From positions 2,294,001-2,358,000 of the forward strand of contig NC_088941.1 in the NCBI RefSeq assembly GCF_033473495.1: a stretch of 64,000 nucleotides of DNA, given 5' to 3'. Shown piece after piece: positions 50,330-61,440 of the stretch. Within the stretch, counting starts at the first letter, position 1. The number at the start of each line of letters is the position of its first letter. This DNA is from Cercospora beticola. Its lineage: Eukaryota; Ascomycota; Dothideomycetes; Mycosphaerellales; Mycosphaerellaceae. The notes under the pieces are model-generated. The model saw only the letters and a list, made by a program, of their open reading frames with translations, did no database searches and was not told where the DNA came from. Both the position numbers and the translations under genes were made by a program.

Positions 50330-52460
50330 ATGAATGGATCAACAAAGGCAGATATGTACCATGTACAACAGACAGAAGAAACTCTCCCACCTATCTCCGC
50401 TCAAGAAAAGAAACGAAGAAAGCGTGCAGATGCCATCTGGAGGCCTTTGACCTTGTCGATATGGGCACTACAATCGTATCTGATTTACCTACTGGTCCAG
50501 GGTATACGATCGACGAAGCCAAGTGATCAACAGCCGTGGACTCCGATCTTCTTCATATGCTGGCAGATTACGCAGCTCGGTCAGTGATGCCACAATCTTT
50601 CACCGTGAAGCAGAAACTCGCAGGTCACGAGCGAAAGTCACGAGCGAGAGCATGACCACCATTACTGACGCAACAGCGAGCAGCAACATCAATACTAGGC
50701 GAGTCATACCGTTTCCTACTATGGTCCGGAGTCACTCTCAGGCGGAAGACCCGGCTGGTCGGTGCCCATGCTCCATTGGTGGACATCATAGTCGTCAGCT
50801 GTGGCGAAGAACGAAGCGTTATCCTTGACACCTTGCGATCAGCGTGTGCACAGGACTATCCAAACTTCCGTGTGCTTCTAGGAGACGATGGAAACGACGA
50901 CGAGCTGGAAGAAGAAATTCAACAGCTGCGTGAGATCTCGCCTTGCGAGTTACTCTACTACCGCAGACCTGGAAAGAGTGGATGCAAACGAGGATACAAA
51001 GCTGGAAATATGAATGCTGCTTTGGCGTATCTGGACACTTTGAGTAGCGAACGCACCGAGTTCTGTGCATTCTTGGACTGTGACATGATTGTGGAACCCG
51101 ACTTTTTACGAGCCACGATGGGACATCTTGTACAGAATCCAAAGGCTGGCGTTGTTGTCGTGCCGTAAGTATGATCTTCAGCATCAGGTGTAGCCTTCCG
51201 GAGTTCTGCAGTTGGGAAATTGCTAATGATTAATGTGCAGTCAAAGCTTCTACAACCTCCCATTGAATGATCCTCTATACTCGTCCATGTACATCCATAA
51301 CTGGCAGGATCAAGTCGAGCGTGACACACTTGGTGCAGTTTGGGAGACTGGGCCTGGGGTTGTCTTTCGACGAAAAGCAATCGAAGGCATGGGTGGGTTT
51401 GACGAATGGGTACTTATGGAAGACATAATTGCTGGCATGCTGTTGAACGGCCTTGGCTGGGAGACAGTCTTATGCTATGAGCAACTGCAATGGGGTATGG
51501 TCCCTGACACTTTTGCAGGATATATCGCGCAACGACGGAAATGGGTAAGTTGGAAATCTAAGTCATCATTTTGACTATCGACTGACAAGATTCTAGTGCG
51601 TTGGAACAGTTCGAGGCGCCATGATAGCAAAATTCGGATTCCATCCGCAGAAGATGAGCAAACTCACTTGGCGTCAACGTATGGTACAGTTCTGGTATTG
51701 CATATCGCCATACGTTTCAGCCACGCAAAGGACTATTTTACCACTGGCATTCCTGCTCCTGGTGGCCACAAAGCAACCTCTGGTTGTTCCAATCAACTTG
51801 CGACTGTTGCGTCGAATGACTGTCATGATCGGTGTAGCATACCGTATTCAATTCATGGTATCTGGCTGGCTTTGCAGTTATCACATGGTCCGAAGGAAGA
51901 TGGAGGCGGCAACATGGCTTAGTCCATACCTCTTCTTGGTGATCGTGAAGGAGCTACTTCCACACTGGCTGGCCGGAGTGCCAATAAGATTCACGCCTAC
52001 GCAGTTACTGGAATCGAATCTGCTCGAACGAGATGCAAAGCTTCGAGCACCTCTTTGGCATAGAATCGTGGTGACTATCGTGTACCAAGGTCTCTGGTAC
52101 CATCTCCTCATCGCTACAATAGCTGTCAGCATGTTCTACGACGGTTACGCCGCCGCCAAGTCACAGAAGACTGCTGACGGGGTATGTCATCACCTCTGGT
52201 CTCACATTCTTGCTCCGGGTGGAGATTGGCTCGTCTACGGAGATCTCCTAGCACCACTATTTTATATAATATGGCCTCCGACTATGCCAGCACGGCGTGA
52301 CATGCTGGAGAAGTCAAGTTGTGGCAAGATGGAGACTTGGTATCCAAAGCTTTACTACAGGCAGGAGAACTGGGAGTGGTACGGAACTTTCGTCAAAGAA
52401 ATCATTATGGGTGTAGCTTATGCGTTCTACCTTTTGGTCGATAGGGAATACTGTACATAG
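50330..52460 (+). CDS. Membrane processive family 2 glycosyltransferase (cellulose/hyaluronan synthase-like)
   Basis: Four exons: 50330-50579, 50699-51164, 51241-51544, 51597-52460 (introns 119, 76 and 52 nt), giving 627 residues. An N-terminal membrane helix pair (about 39-90) precedes the GT2 domain: VDIIVVSCGEE, GDDGNDDELEE with DD at 146-147, YKAGNMNAAL, FLDCDMIVEPDF with the DxD at 210-212, LMEDIIAG with ED at 299-300, and QRRKW at 336-340, the Q(Q/R)xRW product-binding motif of processive synthases. At least four helices follow in the last exon. It should polymerise a UDP-sugar at the plasma membrane and may extrude the chain. The sugar is unknown; the UXS-like neighbour points to xylose or glucuronate. 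In-frame ATG 50354 is an alternative start. Confidence 0.9.
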
Positions 52461-52865
52461 CACTCGAATGTGCGACATAGGTGATGACCCGAACTGTCAA
52501 CTGTGCTTGGTTGCATGACATTGTTTTTGATCTTTGAGCAAGCTTCATCTGCGTCCGCGACGACCTACCTACTTGTCTATCAGTGAGCATGCGCATCGGG
52601 AACTGATATCCTTGTAGCGATCCCAATAGCTGTGGAAGTAGCGACACTGATGTAAATTGCCGGACCGCGAAATAATCAGGGACGCTTGGCTCCAAGCTCA
52701 CCACGATCACATCCGGGAATGAGACACCCTTTTGAGGCCACGATTGCATTGAGTTTACTTGATGTAGAGAGTAGCTGGATTAAGATGATCGAGTTCTCCG
52801 AAAACAAAAGCACCAAGTCCCGAACGCCTATCCCAATGCTTTTCACACCACCCTCAGTCTAAGCT

Positions 52866-53621
52866 CTACTTCTGCGCCTTGAGGTAGATTGGATCCTGCT
52901 TGTCATCTGGCAGTGGTGCTCCAGTAGTACAGTCCGTAGCCACGAAGACAGTGTCTCCCGAAGCTGTACCAGTAGCAGTCTGGAAAACGCTTTCGATGCA
53001 CACATATTCATCCACCCTGTGCGCGCACCACTTGTTGAAGGGGTTAGACTTCACCTCACTCTTTGCAGACATACCACAACTCTTCACAATGTGAGGCACG
53101 AATCCCCAAAACCCACAAGAATCGATCAGAGCCTCTGGCTTATCACGAATGATGCCGTTACCAGTGCTCTTCGTTTCGGTCCATGTGAATGAAGCTCCCG
53201 CGGAGAACGCCGCTTGAGTAATACCGATGTTGAAGGTAGTCGATTGGCCCACGTCCACTCGCATGTTCTGATCCAGACGGCAGGCCGATCCTTTGCCGCA
53301 GCGGGTGTTGTCGAATGGGTAGACTTCTCCGTAACGCCATTCGAGAGTCTCCTCGCAATAACGTTGGCAGCTGTTGGACCAAGGAGAATTGCCGGAGCAG
53401 TATTTACCGTTGCCGTCGTCCTTGATTGTGTTCTTCTTTGGGCACTTGTCTGATTTGACGCCAATTGGGACTTCGTATGGGTGAAAGCAGTTCTCGTTGA
53501 TCCATGGGTTGGAAGGCTGGTCGACTCGAGGAAGGAGTTCAGCTTCTGGCTTTGCTGGGATGACGCTGCCGGAAGCGAGGGTTGATGCCAGAATGGCAAT
53601 GGAGAAAGACTTGGAAAGCAT
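52866..53621 (-). CDS. Cysteine-rich secreted protein
   Basis: 251 residues, intronless. The first 19-23 residues form a signal peptide (MLSKSFSIAILASTLASGSV), followed by a possible Lys/Arg-type processing site (LLPR at about 29-32). The mature part has 12 cysteines in pairs (NSCQRYC, TRC...SAC, DSC...KSC, KWC...YVC) and many Trp/Tyr/Phe residues, with an FTWTETKSTG segment. No enzyme motif is visible. Size, signal and even cysteine count fit a small secreted protein, possibly an effector or wall protein. No family name can be given from sequence alone. Confidence 0.75.
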   Translation of the reverse strand: MLSKSFSIAILASTLASGSVIPAKPEAELLPRVDQPSNPWINENCFHPYEVPIGVKSDKCPKKNTIKDDGNGKYCSGNSPWSNSCQRYCEETLEWRYGEVYPFDNTRCGKGSACRLDQNMRVDVGQSTTFNIGITQAAFSAGASFTWTETKSTGNGIIRDKPEALIDSCGFWGFVPHIVKSCGMSAKSEVKSNPFNKWCAHRVDEYVCIESVFQTATGTASGDTVFVATDCTTGAPLPDDKQDPIYLKAQK

Positions 53622-54660
53622 TCTGAGTTGGAGTGTCGGAAGTGGTGTCGAGAGTTGGAATTCTGAAGATGAATGTTGTAGTGGTGTGATGCTGCTGGCT
53701 GCTCGCTGCTGAAGAGTTGTGTTGTGTGATGATATCTCCAGAATGGCAAGATATTTCTCTCATCTTATACCAAATTCCACATCTCGTCGTACCTACAGTG
53801 CGCAGACAGGTCCTGCGTGCACAGTGACTGCCCTCTCATGTCGGCGGGTCTTGGGATTCTCCAATGTGCTGCGAATAGGAACAACACTCCTAAGCCATCC
53901 ACCGTGGAAAGCATTGACGAGCCCAAGGAAGGCTCTGTCCAAACTAAGATTCCTTCGTCTGGAGTCGACTGTATAGGGTCGTGCTGCGCACAGAGAGAAT
54001 AGTAACAATCCTTCTCGCTTGTGCCGGCATCATGTCGGGACTTGGTATAGCGAGTGGGTCAGCGCCTATTTTGCACAGCCCTCGCAATACAAAGTCACCC
54101 CATGCTATTCGAGTGCCGTCCTAATGCCGGTACCGGTGCAGGTCGATCACTTTAGGGACTTGACACAGCCCGAGTGGCTCACATAGGTTCGCATGCTGGA
54201 AACTAAACATGATGGTCGAGGCGTGCGTTAATGGCTCGTCCCCAGTCGTATGAGCCCTTTGCTCTGTACTGCTGTAGTTGGTGACGCCCCACGGCATGTC
54301 TCTATACGAACAGGAGATGAGCTGACGTCGCGAAACAATTGTGAAGCTTTTTAGTGCTTGTTGGTCCTTCCCAAACGGAACGTCGAAGGAATGAAATGTT
54401 TCGACTTGATGCGTTTCATCCCGCTACAATCCTCTCGAACTGATACGCTCAGGGCTGGAGTTGCGCACAAGCCGAATGTCGTCCACAACGATAGAACAGA
54501 GTCAGCTTCCAATGTTGTTGCCAGGAGACGGCTGGAGGTTTCAACATTACTTTTCCTATTCATACACAACTAATGCAATAAACCCATCGCCTCGTACATC
54601 TCAAGACAGTCTACCGGTGCACTACCATATCTTGCAGTCTGTCTTCCCGTTGAAATTAAT
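53622..54660. other. Intergenic region, no supported gene
   Basis: About 1 kb between the secreted protein start and the SSL2 3' end. Short frames only, none with signal or family features. Confidence 0.5.
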
Positions 54661-57268
54661 CTAAACCTGGTCCGCAAAATCTTTCGCAGCTTTCGCCCGC
54701 CTGGCTTGCGCCGCCGCATTCTTCTTGAAAAACGTGTTTCTCGGTTTGGCCAGCGCCTTGTTCGGGTTTCTGCCCTTGTCGTGCTCCATGTACGCCATAT
54801 TATCTCCTCCTGCCAGCGACGACAACGTGCCAGCTTGCCTTCGCACACCACTGCCCTTCTTCTTGGTTCGCGATACGTTCCGATCGCTGAATAGATCGTC
54901 CTTGATATCCTCGACGTCGCCCGTGGTGTCGTTTTGGAGCAGCACATCAGTGAGCAGTGTCATTCGCTCCTGCTGAGTGTTGAAAGCCAGGTTCGGCATT
55001 CTCTCGATCCCATTGAGATGCGTGATGACCTTGAAAGCATAGCCTTGATCGACTAGGAATGCTTGTCGCTTGGAGGAGTAGTACATTTCATTTGTGTCTT
55101 TGCTGACCAGGGAGTAGAAGAAGGCATTGAAGCCTTCGTCATTACGTCGCTTTGCCCGCAAGATACGACCCAGGCGCTGTGCTTCTTGACGCCGGGATCC
55201 GTAGTGCGAGGAGATCTGAATCAGGCATGTCGCCTCCGGCAAGTCGAGAGACGTGTCACCAATCTTGGACAGGAAGATAGTAGACACGGCGTCGTTCTGT
55301 TGGAAGTTCTGCAGCACAATCTCGCGCTCGCGCTGACCTGTGTCACCATAGATGTATGGTTTAGTCATGCCCTTTGCGTATTTCTCCAAAGCGTAGACAT
55401 TGTCTGAGAATACAATGACTTTGTCACCACGCCTCTCATGGAAGTCGATCAAGAACTGGCATGCCTGGTACTTGCGCGGATTCATCGTCGACAGCAAGCT
55501 TCGCTTGTTTGTTGTCTTGGCTTCTAGGTACTCCTTGTAGAATTCGGTAGTCATTGGACACCATACTTCTGCGCACTGCACACGCGCAATGTGTCCTTCC
55601 TCGCTGAGCTGAAGCCAATTGGCCTCGTACAGTTTCGGTCCGATGAGGAAGTTTAGATCTTTGATCTTGTCGTCTTCTCGCAGGAGGGTTGCAGTGAGTC
55701 CGAGTTTCGAATGTGTCTTGATGCGTTCTGTCACTCGCCTGAACATCTCTGCTGGCACCACGTGGACCTCGTCCAGAACCATGAGGCCCCACTCTCGCCC
55801 AGTGATGAAGTCCATGACCTTTTGGCTGTCGTGGGCACGACGAGTGTTCTGCGTGACCATACTGTACGTGCAGATGATGACTCCCGCCTTCTCCCGCAGG
55901 CTTTCCTTCTCACCGCTGGTGAAAATGGCAATGTCGTCAGGGTTGATATTCGACCATTTCTTGAACTCTTCCTTCCACTGGACAGCACTCATGGCGCTTG
56001 TGCACAGCACGATCGCACTCTTCTTGACCGTGCAGGCTGCAGTAATGCCGACCAAGGTCTTGCCGGCTCCGCATGGCAGAACGATGATGCCACTTCGAGC
56101 GCGTCCGTTTCCGAACATCTTACTGAGCGCATGTTCTTGGTAGTATCTGATTTGCACATTCGGCCGCAGGTCGATATCCAGATTCGCATTGATATCATCT
56201 GCTCGAAAATCATACTCCTCGGTCAACGGCAGGTTGAGCTTGACGTTGCAGTGCTCCTGCACCTTTTGTATCTGATTGCCATCGATTTCGAAGGAATGAA
56301 CAAGGTCTGTATCCTCATCATCTTCTTCCTCGCGCAGAAACTCCGTCATGGTCTTCTCCGCATCGCGGCCACCAAATTCGTCGTCTGAATCATCCTCTTC
56401 GTCTCGCTTTTGTGCTGCCTCCGCTTGCTGCATAGCCTCCTTATCTGCTCTTGCCTGTGCGGTTCCTTGAATCGTCAGATTGCCCTTCTTCGCCGCCTTG
56501 TCCGTCTGTAGATCCTCAGTATCATCTACACGTGTCGAGCTAATGACCGGGTCCCGCAGCAGCATTTGCAGCACGGACGCATCGTTGCTTTCCACAAAGT
56601 ATTTATTGTGCTTCAACACGAGTCTCACTTTTCCAAAAGACTGAGTCACCTCGTGCACGAAGTCGATGATGTTAGCAGGGACCTTCGTCTTCGAGAACAG
56701 CTCGAGATCGCGGATGATGTCTTGCTCGGTCAGACCCACAGACACTGCGGCAAACAGACTGTGAGGACTGATTGTATATTCGTGCATATTTGTCGTTCGA
56801 CTTTGTGGCTCGGCAATATTGATCAAAAAGTTCTGTGCCTGTTTGAAACTCGGTGCAAAGGTCTCGAGTACGACCTTGCCGTTGGCTGGATCGATCCACA
56901 ACGGGCGGAGGTGGTGATCAGGTTTGAGGGTCTCGTTGAAGAAATTGCGCGTAGATTTGAAGAGATGACTGGCAGCGTCGCCGTGCGATGAGGCGGCGGC
57001 GGCAGGTTTCTGGTATGTGGCAGGCTGGTACCTCTGGACTACTTCTACATGTCACACTATCAGCGGCCTGTTGCAAGTAGACAGTGCGAGGGGTAGACCA
57101 CTCACTGTCGTACTTCCGTGGCGCCTGCCTCTCCTCTTCATCGAATTCGTCGCTGGTCCCATCGTATTCCTCGTCGCCATCGTCCATCGAGATCGGGGTG
57201 GCGGCGCCTGAGGCGATTCGTTTCGTCGCCCGCCCATCAACGACGGGTGCCTTCCGCTTCGCCGGCAT
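54661..57268 (-). CDS. SSL2: TFIIH ATPase/helicase Ssl2 (Rad25/XPB)
   Basis: DNA translocase of TFIIH that opens promoters in transcription and acts in nucleotide excision repair. Two exons: 57268-57106 and 57044-54661 (61-nt intron), giving 848 residues, close to yeast Ssl2. The N-terminus MPAKRKAP is basic, then acidic. Seen: the conserved RPLWIDPANGKVVLETFAP, HEYTISPHSLFAAVSVGL, an acidic linker, Walker A PCGAGKT at about 378-384, DEVH at about 479-482, and the XPB-specific RED motif in TATLLRED at about 510-512. Further on come VIVFSDNVYALEKYA, IFLSKIGDTSLDLPEATCLIQISSHYGSRRQEAQRLGRILR and the C-terminal basic region. Divergent from the gene at 57619. Confidence 0.96.
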
Positions 57269-57618
57269 CGTGTCCGCCGTCTTCCACCCGGTGCGGTGGG
57301 CGCTGTCGATAGTTTTGCGCGGTAGAGGTGGTGGTGTTGGAGGATGAAGTCAAGAGGCTTGATGATGATACTTGAAGGCCGCAGCCGCAGGCGCAGTCAC
57401 AGCTTAGCCCTAGTCACATGCCTGCCGGACTCCGAAAGCTTATTTTGGAGCAGGTCAATGCTCCTCCGTCATTCGGCGAGAAGGCCGTTCATCAATCACT
57501 TTTATCATTCGCCTTCATCTCATCTGATTGCAGCATCTTCCAGAATCAAATCTTCTTGCGAAACAGGCCGTCGAAGATATTGTGGAAAAATCAGCTCAGC
57601 GAGCACAGGATTTTGACC

Positions 57619-58029
57619 ATGAACACAGTAAGACCGAGTCAATCACATGCGCCAATGGACACTGGCTAAGAAGCACAGATCCGCTCAACGTTCTATGGCT
57701 GGGGCGTCCTAATCCTAGCCGGAGGTGGCTCATATTACTTCGCGAAGAAGCAAATCAACAAGGACCGCGACGAACGAGCTGCATCGATCGAGAAATCCAG
57801 ACAGCAGGCCGAACGACTCCGAGCACAAGAGCAAGTGGCACGAGACAGAGCGATGTCAGCCAACTCACCCGCGAGCGCGACATCAGGAGCCGTCCCAGTA
57901 TCAGGCGATCATCCTAGCCCGAGCGTCGAAGCCACGACCGATCCTGCGCCGACGAAACACGTGGAGAAGGAAAGCAGATTTGAAGCGAAAGAGCCTTTTC
58001 GAAGTCGGAAAGGCGATCGTTTTAGTTGA
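57619..58029 (+). CDS. Small DUF4748-type membrane protein
   Basis: Two exons, 57619-57627 (only ATG AAC ACA) and 57679-58029, with a 51-nt intron (GTAAGA...CAG), giving 119 residues. Mature start MNTIRSTFYGWGVLILAGGGSYYFAKKQINKDR: a single membrane helix with a GGGxYYFAK turn, then a charged helical stretch and a Pro/Ser-rich tail ending in Lys/Arg/Asp-rich sequence. This matches the fungal DUF4748 family, thought to be mitochondrial. No function is known. It shares a 350-bp divergent promoter (57269-57618) with SSL2. The tiny first exon is easily missed by gene finders. Confidence 0.8.
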
Positions 58030-58543
58030 GGCAGGCCACATGTCGGCCTAGCGAGAGCTTTCTGAGGCAAGAGGATGAAGAGATGATTGATTGATGCATA
58101 GCGAGGGAACATGGCAAAGAAAGAGCATGACACTGCATAGGCCGAAGAAAGCCAATAGAATTGTATTATACAGCTAGCCCACGACCATATTGCGCTCTGG
58201 CTAGCATAAATTGCATGACAGAGCTCTTCCAACATGCTTGGCTTGTACCATCGATGCAATATTACGCCAAAAATGCCCAACAATCCAGTACGCCAGCGAT
58301 GCGCCTCGCCCTGGGTATCACATCTCCTCCCAAACAAATGGAACGCCATGTATGTCTATTCTGCGGCATGCTCCGCCAAAGTGCCCAGTTCTACCTCCGC
58401 AATCTCATATACGCTCCAGCATAATCGTCGAGACTCGAGGCAGGCAGGCAATCACGGAAGCTGAGTTGGCGACTACAGAGAATGAATCCAGGTCAGCACA
58501 AATGCTTCAGGATTATCGCTTGATATAACTGCAGCTGATGGAC

Positions 58544-58750
58544 TTACAAGTTCGCCAGCTTCGAATCTTTCCTCGCGATCTGACTAACGTAGAACGCAGT
58601 CCCAAGTGGAGCACCAACAACCGTACACCAGTATGCCGTAGCAGCAGCAGCTCCTATCCGGTCTTCTTGCGAGGTACTACGCGCACTCGTTGTGAAAGAT
58701 CGCATCGTTGGCGCGAAACGCGAGTTTGCCCTTCGGAATGCAGCCGCCAT
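58544..58750 (-). CDS. Small probable mitochondrial membrane protein
   Basis: 68 residues with an Arg/Ser-rich, acid-free N-terminus (MAAAFRRANSRFAPTMRSFTTSARSTSQ) typical of a mitochondrial presequence, with an RSFTTSAR cleavage-like site, then a short hydrophobic helix (GAAAATAYWCTVVGAPLGTAFYV). The stop TAA is part of a perfect GTAAGT donor. Splicing to an acceptor at 58473 (branch gctgac) would replace the last residue with 27 others and end at 58391, giving 94 residues. Both forms are possible. No family recognised. Confidence 0.65.
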   Translation of the reverse strand: MAAAFRRANSRFAPTMRSFTTSARSTSQEDRIGAAAATAYWCTVVGAPLGTAFYVSQIARKDSKLANL

Positions 58751-59445
58751 AGTCGAAAGCTACTGTATTGATTGATCGGCGCTAGGGAATTGATGGATTG
58801 GAGCTTGAATATTGACGGGGAAACTGTTGGAGAGCTTCGATTGTGATTTGCAGAGTAATGCAGTCCGTGATTGTTTCCTTGAAGAGGTAGAAACGTTGAT
58901 ATGATTGAAAGGTAGGGAAGAAAGACGTCAAAGCAGATAACGCAATATAGGAGGCACAGGAATGGTCAGCTGGTAAATGCATAGCCAGGCCGATGTCAGC
59001 TGTTTTGCAAAGACTGTGATTGGCTGCGGGCGAGTACGTTTCGCGTGGCAGGTTCTCCCACTGTGCTCACGTTTCGTGGGGCGGGAGAGGGTCCGCGGGT
59101 CGGTCAGCGTAGAAGTTGGAGAACTTCAACACATCAACAACACACACCAATCAGAATCTGTACCATCACCAAAAGCTGGAGATGATCTCCATCCCCATGT
59201 TTCAAGCCAGGCAGGTGAACATTAGAGAAATGGCGCGAAAAAAATTGTCATCATCGCATTCTATGGACCTTTGACTCTGCAAAATCAGTCTGTAAGAGTC
59301 ATGACATGAACATCGCACCCGTTTATCTAATCCCCTCATACCAGACTTCACAGTCACGGGACTAAACGTCACCTCTGCGTGCATTTTTACTCAAGTGAGC
59401 ACAACGGCTTCACTTTCCATTTTTTCCTATGCCACGGGCTGCAAC
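58751..59445. other. Intergenic region, no supported gene
   Basis: Contains short frames only and lies between two minus-strand genes. It probably holds the 5' region of the small mitochondrial gene and the 3' UTR of the SRA gene. Confidence 0.5.
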
Positions 59446-60600
59446 TCACTGAACCAAATGGTTCTGGCCGAAGCCAGAGTAGCCATGATTGATTTGGTTG
59501 TAGTCCTTCAGCTCTTGCCTCGTTGGTCGCTTCCTGCATTCGTCCAAGGACAATTGGCCTGCGATCCTTACCAACTTGAATCGCTCGTACAACCCACCCT
59601 TCCCATTCTTCGGCTTATCCATTGCCTCAACTCTATACAAACCATCGTATCTCAGTCCCTCAGCAGGTGCCCATGGCAGGACAGCCCTAGACGTACGCAA
59701 CAATCTCATAGGCCGCTTGTGTTTCAAGGAAGCATGTAAGATCCTCGTACCAAGCGTAGACTCCGCTGGTTGATTCGGATCTTTGTTCTCGTGGCTTCCG
59801 GATCCAGAGTAGTACACGATCTCGCCTTCATCCTTGTCCAGGTCCTCGTAAAAGCCGCTTACGACTACAGAGTAGGCACCGGTTCCATTACTACCAGCGA
59901 TGCCAGCTTGCGAAGCGCCGTGTGCGCCAGCAAAGAGTGCTGCCAGGCGGTTTGGGTACCACTGACCGACTGGGATGCCATTGTGGCTATGAACCTTGGG
60001 GTCCTTCTTTTCGCCCTCATAGAGTGGGTTGAGGCACTTCGACAGTGAGCCATCTGACTGAATACGCAGTGCGACTCCGTGCATGATGCCACCGGTGCCC
60101 CAGATAGGGTGGTCGACGGGTGGTTGGACTATCCTGCCAGTACCCGAGGCCTTGACATGTTTAGTCCGAGCGACCGACATCTTGCGACGCTTAGGTGCAC
60201 GCTCAGAGGGACCAGCAGAATCAGAATCGCTCGTATCACCTTCGTCAGAACTGAGTTCCTCGTCCTCAATTTCTGCAAGGCCACCCCAGTTCATGGCTTC
60301 GAAGTGCTCATTTAATGCCTTAGCTCTTTCCACATATTGTTGAGGAAAGTGATAGCGTGCATCACCGCAGATCAACCTGAGGAGTTTGTCGATCTGGCAT
60401 GATTGCTTGAACTCTGGAGTCATCGTCTTGTCTTGCTCGAAGGCCTCCAGGATCGCATTGAGACCCTCAAAGTGAGGACGAAACTTATCCTTAGTAGGGT
60501 CGAAGCTGTCTTTCTTGGAGTGTTGTGCCAGCAATTGGACGCTCTTGTAGTTTTCGCTCACGATCTTGACGCGCTTCGCGTACGGCGAGGTGGTGGCCAT
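59446..60600 (-). CDS. SRA-YDG domain protein
   Basis: 384 residues, intronless. N-terminal helical region (1-115), then an acidic/Ser patch (EDEELSSDEGDTSDSDSAG) and a basic patch (ERAPKRRKMS), likely nuclear localisation. The SRA-YDG fold follows from about 160: HPIWGTGGIMHG, HSHNGIPVGQWYPNRLAALFAGAHGASQAGIAGSNGTGAYSVVVSGFYEDLDKDEGEIVYYSGSGSH, and LRYDGLYRVEA, where GAYSVVxSGFYEDxDxG and YSGSGS are the family signatures. In UHRF1 and plant SUVH proteins SRA binds methylated CpG; fungal members without RING or SET domains have unclear roles. It lies next to an AT-rich RIP-like island. Confidence 0.9.
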   Translation of the reverse strand: MATTSPYAKRVKIVSENYKSVQLLAQHSKKDSFDPTKDKFRPHFEGLNAILEAFEQDKTMTPEFKQSCQIDKLLRLICGDARYHFPQQYVERAKALNEHFEAMNWGGLAEIEDEELSSDEGDTSDSDSAGPSERAPKRRKMSVARTKHVKASGTGRIVQPPVDHPIWGTGGIMHGVALRIQSDGSLSKCLNPLYEGEKKDPKVHSHNGIPVGQWYPNRLAALFAGAHGASQAGIAGSNGTGAYSVVVSGFYEDLDKDEGEIVYYSGSGSHENKDPNQPAESTLGTRILHASLKHKRPMRLLRTSRAVLPWAPAEGLRYDGLYRVEAMDKPKNGKGGLYERFKLVRIAGQLSLDECRKRPTRQELKDYNQINHGYSGFGQNHLVQ

Positions 60601-61179
60601 TATGTAGGCTCTTCTGCGAAGGGCGGCAGAATGATAAAGCCTGTGCGTGCTTGCGAGAGTGCGAGAGTGACTCTGCCGATAAGTTGGCGTTGAGTACTAA
60701 TAGTAACAGTGCAAGGCGATCGGATGCGAGTGTTGTGCTGGCGCAAACCAGACCAGACAGCACGCGGATCGTGTTTGTTGCCGATGCGCACAATGTGCGA
60801 CGTGGCTGCTATATGTATATTGTTGTTTATTCTAGTATATTGTCTATGTGTAGTAACGCTGGCAACAGTCAGTCCTGCGCGGTTGCCTTGAGGTTCCATA
60901 TGGTAATGTTTACAGTGCAGGTGCGACTACTTTAGTTGGAAGGAGCGATTGATAGTGGAGGAAAGGGAAGAGGAATTGGAGCAGAATGTTGTGTGTATAT
61001 ATACCCGTGGTGACAGGGCTGGTAGCAGTACTAGAAATAGAGAAGAGTCGCTCTAGTAGATACGATTGGGCGGCACTAGATATAGAGAAAGTCTATGTCC
61101 CACTTTTCGGCAGATCGATTGGCTGAGAAATGTCGGGGGCTAGCGACTACATTTTCGTTCTAATCTCGAGCGGGGTAAC

Positions 61180-61440
61180 TATATATAGTATACTATCTAT
61201 TATATAATACTATTACGTACTACTAATAACTTTAATTCGAATTACTTTAATCCGAATTACTTTAAATTAAATTACTTTAATAAGGAATAGTACTTAAGAA
61301 ATACTATACTCTAGTTTAGATATTCTACTACTTAATACTATAGATAGCTAGAAATATAACTTAGAGATCTAGATAAAATTAGTTATGAATATTCTTTCTA
61401 TTTAAATAGATAGCGCGAAAGTATAATAATATTATAGACT
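61180..61440. repeat. AT-rich island with 15-bp tandem repeat, RIP-like
   Basis: Composition changes abruptly to very AT-rich, TA-dinucleotide-rich sequence. Inside, the core AATTACTTTAA recurs at exactly 15-bp spacing (61240, 61255, 61270), with a one-base variant AATAACTTTAA at 61225. TpA enrichment and loss of C are what repeat-induced point mutation leaves in old transposon copies, but the parent element cannot be recognised. The surrounding 60601-61179 and 61441-62200 hold no supported gene. Confidence 0.6.

Noticed and set aside
61180..61440. Mitochondrial DNA insertion as the cause of the AT-rich island
   Set aside because: No mitochondrial gene sequence recognisable; the TA-rich short-repeat pattern fits RIP or satellite better.
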